Positions 55,640 through 64,000 of a DNA stretch of 64,000 bases are shown in pieces. A program made the position numbers and the translations under genes. Source of the stretch: Cymbomonas tetramitiformis. Lineage: Eukaryota; Chlorophyta; Pyramimonadophyceae; Pyramimonadales; Pyramimonadaceae. The notes under the pieces were generated by a model. It saw only the letters and a list, made by a program, of their open reading frames with translations, was not told the origin of the DNA and ran no database searches. The stretch is from contig LGRX02027141.1 in assembly GCA_001247695.2 (NCBI GenBank), positions 1-64,000 on the forward strand, in the 5' to 3' direction. The first letter of the stretch is position 1; each line of letters starts with the position of its first letter.

Positions 55640-56330
55640 TTGAGCTTCCATTCATGAGCTCAGAGGGCGTTAATAAATCTCTCAAAACACGACGATAACT
55701 TAGGTGAGCTGTTCTGAACTTTTCTACACGAGATCCTCAAGAATATTGTGATGCTGTGATTTTGATATTTTGATATTTTGATATATTCAAATGTCAAAAG
55801 TGATATTGATATTGATATTGCAAAAAACTTGGGCATGGTCACTTCGGCCTTCGCGACCATGCATTTCATGAGAAGTTGGGTTAAACCAAGTGGGTTGGTT
55901 TAAACCACGAAATGGAAACCGTGGTTTAAACCAAGGTGTCATCACTGCGTTTCGCGGACACGATGGAAAGAATTTTCGATCGGACGCTTCGGTTCGGTTT
56001 TTTGATCGTGAGAATTAGTCGAGTATCTGATATATTTCATGAACTTATAATGATTTTCGTGCACTTATCTGCGTATTCGGAATAATTAATTCCGGATGTC
56101 GTATCGAATGAAGGAATACCAGAGTACGATTGTCGTACGTAAATGGGTCCGTCGAATTTATAAATTCGACGGAATGGTCCTTGTAGGTACGGTCTCAAGT
56201 AACGGTTGGCGATCGTGGCTGCGCGAGCAAGTTCCATAATATTATGGAATTAAAAATGATATGCCCGTCGCTTCATAAACAAAGCCTACTAAACACTCGA
56301 TTTTTCCATCATTGCAAACAGAATAAAGAA
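55640..56330. other. intergenic region with two perfect hairpins
   Basis: No gene. A 15-bp stem TTGGTTTAAACCACG / CGTGGTTTAAACCAA (55895-55909, 55920-55934) has a 10-base loop, and CCGTCGAATTTA / TAAATTCGACGG (56149-56172) is a loopless 24-bp palindrome. A gatatt run lies at 55755-55825. Confidence 0.6.
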
Positions 56331-57699
56331 GGCCTTATCCAAACATCCGGTCCTTTTCCCAATTCAAGATGCCTTTCTACCCAATAAAAACATTGAAGAC
56401 CCGTTGCAACCTTGCAAGTCCTAAATGAAGTTATCTCCGATGCTAACAGATTTGACAAAGAACTGCATGTTGTCTACCTGGACCTTAAACAAGCCTTTAA
56501 CCGAGCAGGAATTTGGATGAGCAAGCTAGCACTGGAGAAAATAGGATTGCCCGAAAACATCATTACAATCATTTCGGACATCACATCCGAAGCATCCCGA
56601 TCAGTCCTCACATCTGAAGGCATGACAGATGAATGGATGCTTGAATGCGGGGTGCCCCAAGGAGAAGTCCTAAGCCCCCTCAGGTTTGTGGCAATTATGG
56701 ACATACTAGCCATCTGACTGGCCGAAAGGGCAAACGGGAAGAACCCCATGAAACAGACTTACGGGTATGCCTTAGAAAAACCGAGAGATGCCACCAGAAA
56801 CCCGGGAGCAACATCACCTCAGAAGAACAGGAGATGGCTGAACATGAATTCACCGCCCAACATCTTTGCCAGATTTTTTCTGTGATGATATCATCTTGAT
56901 AGGGAAATCAAGAGAGGAAGTACAGGACATGCTCGGGGTGATTAATGAGTTCATGAGGTTCATAGGGATTCCCATTAATGCTAAAAAATCGAAATACTCC
57001 CACAGGAAACCCATAAAACAGAGGGGAAAAGCATATGAAAGGCATATCGAGTTGGAAAAGAAACTAATGTCCGGAGGTATGCTGAAAATCGAAGAGGGAG
57101 AGGAAGGGCCCAACATATGGTCCGAATGGCTTCCACCCAAGACCCCTGCATATCTCGAATATAGCAATAGAGCCGAAGCAAACCGATATCTAGGGGTCTG
57201 GTTTGCGCTAGATGGCGAATGGGAACACCAAAAGCAGATACTTATGGACAAACTCACCCAAAGCTTGCTATCCGTCCAAACACAAACACTAAACCTGAAC
57301 CAGCTTCGCTACATAATCAATGCGGTTGTTGTACCAAGAATGGCATATCCTCTGAAAGTTACATCGATCATCTGCGCGGAAACAAACAATGTAGCAAAAG
57401 AAATTGATGGCACAATAGCAAACTTCGTCCTGAGATATTTAAACTGTCCCATAGACACAAACCATCAATTGGTTTGGACACCGGCCGCACTAGGAGGACT
57501 GGGGATTGACAGCGTAACAGACATTGCCCATGCAACATGCATCTCGGAAACCTTAATCGCATTATGCAATACCGAACAGAATACGAGTATTGGAGTGACC
57601 AGATCATACATGGATTACACGGCACACCAAATGCACACCTGTACATAGACAACAACAACACATGGAGCAGAATGGCAAGTTATGTCATGGAAAGAGAAG
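56330..57699 (+). pseudogene. non-LTR (LINE) reverse transcriptase fragment
   Basis: 56412-56717 encodes VVYLDLKQAFNRAGIWMSKL and LECGVPQGEVLSPLRFVAIM, the D-x-K-x-A-F and GxPQGxxLSP motifs of LINE-type RTs. After a stop and frame change, 56866-57648 carries FFCDDIILIG (the F/YxDD active site), NRYLGVWF and AALGGLGIDS, typical of the RT thumb and connector. Both ends are missing: no endonuclease domain upstream, and copy D starts at 57700 immediately downstream. A dead fragment. Confidence 0.8.
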
Positions 57700-57795
57700 T
57701 GTGAGATATAATATACCGTATTATATCGGGTGGTCACTGAATACTTTCTCATACAAGTGTAAACTGATTATAAAGATAAACGAATATATAATGCA
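57700..57795 (-). repeat. short LTR of copy D (left)
   Basis: Nearly identical to 61955-62048 over ~90 bp; the outer end differs (aatgca versus aaca). Confidence 0.65.
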
Positions 57796-58149
57796 TCTGT
57801 GACCTAGGTATCTGTCACCAAGTACTGTACGAGTACTGGTACAGTCGAACGGAGTCATGCACGTTATGACCTACGGTGCACTGAATCCAGCACACCACCC
57901 TGTAACTGTACGGAGTGCCGTTCAGGTGGCAGAGAGCGGCTCACAGATAAAGCCAAATGTTCCGAAACAACAAACAGCTTGTAGCTGGAAACTGCTAGAG
58001 GGAGGCCTGTGCTTTAGCCAGGGCGGTCCCTTTCTAAAACTGCTGCTAGGATACTGCTCACAAGCTAAGTTCCTACAGCGCAATCTTGCAGGCACTCAGC
58101 CACTTTCAAAGTGGTCCACAAAGTTGCAGAGTTCACCAGAGCTGAAGAA

Positions 58150-58300
58150 GTTGTCAGTGTCAAAGATGTTCAACCAGAACCAGAGTCCAGAAGTCATAAT
58201 CCAGAACCAGATTCCAGAGACCAGTGTCCAGAACCAGAGGCCAGAACCATAATCCAGAAGCCAAGACCAGAAGCCAGAACCAGCAGAAGACTCGTAGGAC
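58150..58300. repeat. CCAGAACCAGA-type minisatellite
   Basis: Irregular repeats of ccagaac/ccagaag words in the 3' untranslated part of copy D. Confidence 0.7.
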
Positions 58301-58334
58301 AAATTTAGAAATTCTGAAAAGTGAAAATCTGAAC

Positions 58335-61300
58335 TCAAACCTGCCGAAACCTGGTAAAATAGTACGGCAAGGCAGACAGACTGTTGGCAGTCACCCCAGT
58401 GGGATGTACTGCTGCGGTGAATTCAGGGTCTCGATCGAGCACCACCGAACCCTGAACCGCTGACACACATGCAAGACACATGAGTGCGGGCAGGGCTAGA
58501 GATGCAAAAGAGAAGACCCTCGGCAATGTTGCCAAACCGACACGTGACCGTGTAGCCGGTGGGGCCGAGGGAATCTCGTCTCCGGAATAAGAAAAACTGC
58601 CGGAGTCGCCGTCATCGTCGATCACGGAAAGCTCTCCCGCGGCTACTACCCAAATTCATGGTCCTACCACAAGGACCAATGGGCAATTGCGGTTTCGATC
58701 ACTAAATCGACTATTTGAGGCACAGGCAACATTTGCACATGATATTTATGAGTTAAATGAATTTTATTTCTTATAGCGGCGGCCCCCATGAGACTTTAGG
58801 TGTGTGGTTGAACGACACGCTTTAGGGGTGTAATTTCACCAAAAGCTTGAAGAAAATGGTGGTCCTACCACAAGGACCACCGTTATTTTGAGTATTAGGA
58901 GTCACATGAGGGGCTCACGGTGATGCTCATGGTTATACATCTTGAGTTTATGACCAAATAAGATAACTGAATCGGTTACTTCGCACCCTCATCAGCATTT
59001 CCGCTCTATTTCAGCATGGCGCATGTTCAACAAAACGCAAATTCCGAATTTAGTAAATTTCGGACTTTAGAAATTGGCATTCATCCATTCTAAAGTGTAC
59101 ACGCCAGTCGAAAAATAAGATTTTCGGATGATGTTAGACTTTCAGAAATTCGCAATACATATATACTTGAAGATTTAATGTGCCGCACACACCAACCTTG
59201 CGATATATGCCCTCTAGCAAGCAATTATGATGGCTGGATGGTCAGCTCGCGTGACCACTGTTTTAGGGGGGGAAACCAACGAGCCAATATATTAGAGGGG
59301 AAGCCAACGAGCCAACGAGCCAATATATGCATTCCAACCGGGCCTACCGCCCAAATATGATTGGGACATATGTATAGGTTCAATTTGATGGTATCCGCGC
59401 AGGTGTAGTGTTGATATATGATTGGTAAAAAATTATTGAAGACGAGTCACTAATTTGCCACATTTTGAATGTTCCAAAAAATCCGTTTTGAAAAATTTGA
59501 GCGTAGAGGTTTGAAATGCGTTCGTCATGGATATATAGGATGGATATAGGCCAAACCAGCGTTCGAATAAATTAATATAGGACCTATATATACCACCTTT
59601 CATTGGTTAGACACCACAAATCACGGAAGATGGCCAATTAAATTATCGGAACAATGGTCCTCGTGGAAGGACCAAATCGTCGATTTGGTCCTACCACAAG
59701 GACTGCAGGGCAGAAGCCACCCGGGTGAATCGACTCGTGAACCGAGTCAATCGAGCACAATTTAAGGGAGGAGTTAGAGCATGCCGGCATTACCCGGTCC
59801 ATAAAAGAGACGTGTAGTGGTTCCTCGAAAGGGGACCCGAAAGAAGCAGGGTCCGATGCCGAAACCGGGTGGAGCCCAGCGTCGATCTCGTGATTGGCAG
59901 GTGGTGGCGCATCGCACACCACCTGCGGTGCAGACAGAGTACCGATGTGTAGTGGTGGATGCTTACCAGCGGCGGCAGCACCACCGACCTGTGCAGCCGT
60001 AGCCGCAGACCGCAGGGACTCAAGGACGCTCCGCGCATCCGAAAGCACACCCTCCATGCCGGCGTCCGAAGCACCATGACCTAAGCCCGCATAGTGGGCA
60101 CGTAATCCCACGTCGTGCCGCACCGGGTAGGTGAAGGGCTCAGGATCGGTACGCACCAGTGACTGGTCGTGCTCGTGGCATAGGTCAGCGAACTCTCCGT
60201 CGTTCTCGTTGTCGAAGGCGGTCTGGAAGGCCGAAACCACCTTGTCCAAGTCCATGGCGGCATCACGTAGCTCAACATCGCACGAACCACACACCTCAGG
60301 GCAACGTGCAGTGTCGTGAAAGTGTCCAGGGCAGATAGAGTGGGCACTCCTGTACGAAGGCCGAGGATGCGGAGTGAAACGAGATGCTCCTAGCACCCTG
60401 CGCCCTAATACCCTGAGGCCAATTCCCGCCTTTCGGGAGTGGGGATACCGCGAGGCGGTGTTTCCATCCCACGCGACGGTCACGTCCGTGAAACTTACCG
60501 TCCGTACGACGGTTCCGCTCATCACGCCACTTGGACGGTGGAAATCTCACACCACCGCCGCCATGCGGACGGTGAGAATCATTCCGTGGCGGCGGCGTGT
60601 CTCGTGCAATCTCGCGCTCGTCATGACGGAGGGAGGCAAGCAGGGCAGAGGCCTCACCAATGATACGAGCGAACTCCTCGAGGAAGCCCGAGACGTCACT
60701 CGGCTCCCCACCTGCGTAAGCCAATCCGAGAGGCGTGTGCGTCGGGATAGGCGCGGCTGCCTTGGGGCGGGTGGGAGGGCCATTAGGGTTCGCACACCAC
60801 CACACTTCCAGAATGTGAGTGTAAACCTCCTCGATGCTCACCTTCGCCAATTCAGTGTCAAGACGAAGCGGGGTGATCACCTCCTTGTGAAATTCGGTGT
60901 CCAGTGCCGCTAGGAGCTGCCTCTTGGCAGCCTCGTCGTCCAGAGCACCGGCTCCGCTAGCCGCAATCGCCTTTAGGCACTCATCAAATTGGGCCACCAA
61001 GGGCTCTGGATCAACAGAGGACCCAAAAGAAATGCTCAAGAGCTCCTCGTGATGGCGGAGCGGCCGATGCCCAGGCGGCAGCAGCCGCTTGGTGATCTCA
61101 AGGAGGGCACGCTTACCGTCGCGCGGAGAAACCCGAGCCGAAGCGTCAACCCACCTTCGAGCTGGAGAGTGGGGTGTTGTCAAAGAGACCAACGCACGAA
61201 GTAAAATGTCGTTGAAGATCGGGTGAACCTCTTTGGTGACGTCCACGAGGTCAAAGATGTCCTCGTTGGCGGTGTCCTTGTTGACAAAAGATGCCTCCAA

Positions 61301-61583
61301 GGCAGTCACCAAGGAGTCCCAAATAAAGAAGCTGACGATGAGGTTCACTTCCGGAAAACGAAGACGCCTTAGTACCTAAGGTGCCCTTTGCAACACGCTT
61401 AACAACGTCAGTGTCCCAGGATGATTGTAACACGGCATTGCCGCGTGTCCTGTCAGCAGCAGCGAGTGCGACCTTCGCTGACTGCGGGGTGCTCTTATAG
61501 CGAGCACCCACGTTCCTAGCAAAAATAGAGTCTAGGCGCATTCTAGCGCCCATGGCCGGTGTACCAACAGAGGATGAAGTCAT
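58335..61583 (-). pseudogene. gag-like gene of copy D, interrupted
   Basis: Start near 61583 (MTSSSVGTPAMGARM). Frame changes occur near 61380 and 60400. The helical region contains RWVDASARVSPRDGKRALLE, aligning with copy C, and the knuckle-like stretch is ICPGHFHDTARCPEVCGSC. At 59720 the frame enters the 1.08-kb element; deleting it with one CCCG copy gives HESIHPGELSVIDDDGDSGS without a break. The C-terminal part (58632-58335) again has a hydrophobic segment (FSFASLALPALMCLACVSAV). The insertion and shifts make it inactive. Confidence 0.7.
58640..59719. mobile_element. 1.08-kb non-autonomous TIR element, copy 2 (inverted)
   Basis: Starts CGGCTACTACCC and ends GGGCAGAAGCCA, flanked by CCCG on both sides (58636-58639, 59720-59723). 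It is the reverse complement of 22581-23662 with few differences, including the terminal palindrome with ggtcctaccacaaggac. No credible ORF. Confidence 0.8.
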
Positions 61584-61954
61584 CAGAATAAATTCCTATA
61601 GGAGGGGGTTTGGGGAAAAGGCGAGGCGCAAATTGTAAGGTGGCGGACGACGGTAATGCAGTTGCGGAGTAAGGAGAAGTTGGGGTCGAACGAAATCAAC
61701 GAAGTCGAATACGCGACGGCCAAGGAGATGTCGACAGGGGTGATCAAGCCAAGTCTAAAACAAAATCCAACGCGGACACTCGAAGAAGTTGCCGAAAGTT
61801 CCAATCCGAAATCTCACCGCAACTTAGCGCAAACCGCACGCCCTAAAGTGGCCAATTCAACACCTCGCGAGGCCCCAACGCCCCGCCAAGCGGAAAAGCT
61901 TAGCCAATCATGGCAAAGTCAGCAGTGAGAAAAGCGGGGTAATACCCCATAACC

Positions 61955-62048
61955 TGTGAGATATAATATACCGTATTATATCGGGTGGTCACTGAATACT
62001 TTCTCATACAAGTGTAAACTGATTATAAAGATAAACGAATATATAACA
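61955..62048 (-). repeat. short LTR of copy D (right)
   Basis: Partner of 57700-57795. On the minus strand it is followed by ggttatggggtattacccc. Confidence 0.65.
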
Positions 62049-62059
62049 AGGCATGGAAT

Positions 62060-62290
62060 CGATTGTTTGATATTCTGATACCATCGATATATCAGAATAT
62101 CAGAATCAATTGATGCCTATTTGATACACAATCAAAATATTACAATCAATTGATACCCACCTCCGAGAATTACAATCGATTGATGCCTAATCCGAATTAT
62201 CACCATCGATCGATTCTCGATTTGCATTATCACAATCAATTGATCGTGACCGTGGGACATATCAGAATCGATTGATATTTGCGCGTGACA
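62060..62290. repeat. CAATCAATTGAT-type AT-rich repeats
   Basis: Short palindromic words (caatcaattgat, caatcgattgat) recur roughly every 35 bp, separated by variable spacers. No gene is supported. Confidence 0.7.
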
Positions 62291-62576
62291 CGCAATCACA
62301 TATCGATATGCAGTATATAACTCCCTAACCGATCCTTCATTCTTGAATTCTAGGCTTTTCATTCGTCTCTAATTTGGGTTCGCTGAAGTGTGTTTGAGAT
62401 GAACCAATAAACATGCAAATGACACCCATCCTCAGATTGGAGGGGGCGTGTTGGAGGCTCTCGACTCGATTTGGTGGCATTCCAAAATCAAATTTTTTGG
62501 CCGCGAGGACCTCAATTTACAGTGTGACGGAGTGTCACGACTATTGACGAACTATCGACTGCCTGTGTGAATCAAG

Positions 62577-62957
62577 ATGGGTAAACGTGGACGTGGAAGT
62601 AAGCCTAACCATGTGAAACTCGTCGCCCAAGGGAAAGGCCCTATCAAACGGACGCAGCAAACCCCTTTCGACCCTGCCGGCAGTGATGATATCGTTTACA
62701 GCGTGCGAGAGATTAAGGCAGAGCGGGTGGCAAAAGGCAACGCGCAATGGCTTGTTGGCTGGGAGAACTTTCCAGATGCGAAACACGACACTTGGGAGCC
62801 GGTAGAAAATCTAGCCGGCCTCGAGACCTTGATCAGCGAATTCCGGCAGCGGTTCAAGGAAGAGCAAGAACTCCTTGAAACACAAGCTGCTGCTGCACGA
62901 GGTCTCTCCGGCCGAAACTTTGCATACATACAGCTCATTCATAGACGAACACAATGA
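62577..62957 (+). CDS. chromodomain ORF, 126 aa, possibly a first exon
   Basis: ATG 62577 (MGKRGRGSKPNHVKLVAQGK) gives a basic lead of ~38 residues followed by a chromodomain at about residues 40-100: VYSVREIKAERV, QWLVGWENFP and HDTWEPVENL keep the aromatic residues (Y, W, W) and the TWEP signature that form the methyl-lysine cage. A coiled-coil-like helix (ISEFRQRFKEEQELLETQAA) follows. A possible 5' splice site (GCACGAG|GTCTCT) near 62901 suggests that the real protein continues in exons outside the readable frame. In a transposon-rich setting it may be the chromatin-targeting N-terminus of a transposase or retroelement protein; a host gene is possible. Confidence 0.6.
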   Translation: MGKRGRGSKPNHVKLVAQGKGPIKRTQQTPFDPAGSDDIVYSVREIKAERVAKGNAQWLVGWENFPDAKHDTWEPVENLAGLETLISEFRQRFKEEQELLETQAAAARGLSGRNFAYIQLIHRRTQ

Positions 62958-63109
62958 TATATTGTTTGTTGTGATAGGATTGGTAAAACCCAAAATATGA
63001 TACCCATTAGGGCACAATTGGTTATCATGAATGGTATCGATAGTTATCGGATTTTTACTTTTTTAGAGCTACCATCAGTTGACACGTCGGATGTGATAAT
63101 ATTGTTATC

Positions 63110-63200
63110 AGCTGATGTGGCAGCTGATAACAGAATATTCTAAACTGATAACAGAATATTCTAAACTGATAACAGAATATTCAGGGGTGATATCAGAATA
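63110..63200. repeat. 25-bp tandem repeat
   Basis: ctgataacagaatattctaa is repeated three times, followed by a diverged unit (gatatcagaatatttt). Confidence 0.85.
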
Positions 63201-63399
63201 TTTTACTTACGTGGCAAGGGATAAGAAAATATTCTATGAAGACAGGAATTCATAACAGGATATCCTGATTGGGTCCAAATTGGACACTTGGAACAGAAAT
63301 CTAATGCAGGTCACGACAGAGATTCAGCCTAGAGCAGACTTTTGCCAAATTCCAGCTCACGCGTTAACCTTCATGCAAAAAACCTGCATGGCGCACACT

Positions 63400-63760
63400 G
63401 ACAAAGGTATGATATGCAAAGCAGTGCATGCAAAGCAGATTTTGCACAAAGATGCAAAGCAGATTTTGCTCAAAGACTAAGAACGTATGAAATGCCAACA
63501 GATGTAGGCAAACAGATTTTGCCCAAATTGTGTATGCAAACTGATTTTGCGTATGATATGCAAAGCAGTGTATGTATGCAAACAGTGTATGCAAAGCAGT
63601 GTCTGTATGCAAACAGTATATGCAAACAGTGTATGCAAAGCAGGACACCCAAACAAATGAGTATATGCAAATGAGCAAATGAGTGTATGCAAAGCAGGAC
63701 ACCCAAACAAGGACAGGACACCCAAACAAATGAGTGTACACTGAGTGTACACTCGAGAAA
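63400..63760. repeat. ATGCAAA-rich minisatellite
   Basis: Words atgcaaagcag, atgcaaacagtgt and gcaggacacccaaacaa are repeated irregularly. The long minus-strand frames rich in Cys and Leu (FAYTVCIH) are its complement and not a gene. The remaining sequence to 64000 shows no gene. Confidence 0.8.
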
Positions 63761-64000
63761 AATAACGAAGGGCGCACCCCCCCTCATGGGCAGAGCTTTT
63801 CGGCCCCGAAAGAGGATCAACCCTGCAGGGGAATCAACCACACTTTAAAGCACTGCACTTGGAACCAGAGTGGTGCCAAAACAGGTAGCCCCTCATTTGT
63901 GTCGCACGGGGTATTTTATTTGTCGTGTCGCAAAAGATTCGTTTATATTAACGACGCTTCGCAGCTTTTTCAGAAATATGCTGTTTTTCATTTCGTTTCC

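Larger units (their letters stand above)
57700..62048 (-). mobile_element. gag-only LTR-like element, copy D
   Basis: Direct repeats 57700-57795 and 61955-62048 (about 95 bp, tgtgagatataatataccgt ... gaatatata) flank a minus-strand gag-like gene. On the minus strand the repeat runs TGTTATATATTC...ATCTCACA. A matching target duplication is not evident. The gag gene is interrupted by the second 1.08-kb element. Very short LTRs suggest a TRIM/TR-GAG-type element. Confidence 0.6.

Noticed and set aside
63470..63841. Cys/Leu-rich minus-strand protein
   Set aside because: Complement of the ATGCAAA minisatellite.

Overview
The window reads as nuclear DNA of a transposon-rich eukaryote. Several genes only make sense once GT-AG introns are removed (joined frames agree across introns in the genes at 3992-5886, 9162-12739, 13192-17713 and 53863-55599), and most of the rest is LTR retroelements, TIR transposons, minisatellites and non-coding filler. 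I cannot name the species. An alga or other protist is a guess from the mixture of elements; no marker gene settles it. Only one gene looks like an ordinary cellular gene of a known family: a bestrophin-like channel at 53.9-55.6 kb.

Layout. 1-6.7 kb: a 305-bp satellite, a broken minus-strand gene, GAAGAC/GTCTTC minisatellites (one inside a ~360-bp palindrome), a tRNA-like pseudogene, a Tc1/mariner-like element and an unrecognised three-exon gene. 6.7-22 kb: a gag-only retroelement (copy A, minus strand) split by a 12,003-bp TIR transposon at 7871-19873 with an 11-bp target duplication. 22-28.4 kb: a 1.08-kb TIR element and several tandem arrays. 28.5-43.6 kb: an AT-rich stretch with capsid-like viral remnants, split by a hAT-like element that was split by a 12.56-kb LTR element that itself holds a small TIR transposon with a methyltransferase-like ORF. 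43.6-49 kb: degraded DNA-transposon remnants and a damaged gag element (copy B). 49.2-53.2 kb: a complete gag-only LTR element (copy C) holding a hAT MITE that holds a mariner-like element. 53.9-55.6 kb: bestrophin gene. 56.3-57.7 kb: non-LTR reverse transcriptase fragment. 57.7-62.05 kb: gag-only element (copy D) split by a second copy of the 1.08-kb element. 62.6-63 kb: a chromodomain ORF, then AT-rich minisatellites.

The most interesting object is the 12-kb transposon. It carries a Mutator-like transposase (three exons, minus strand) and, divergently, a six-exon gene for a protein of about 1,058 residues with an N-terminal ParB-like domain, an acidic middle with NLS-like clusters and a C-terminal beta-class adenine/cytosine-N4 DNA methyltransferase domain. 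A 14-bp palindrome, GTTCATCGATGAAC, occurs eleven times (ten exact, one with one mismatch), all inside this element: two in each long terminal inverted repeat and seven in the first intron of the ParB-methyltransferase gene. My inference is that the ParB-like protein binds and/or methylates these parS-like sites, so the transposon may carry its own marking or partition-like system. Target duplications and restored reading frames support the element boundaries independently of any homology call.
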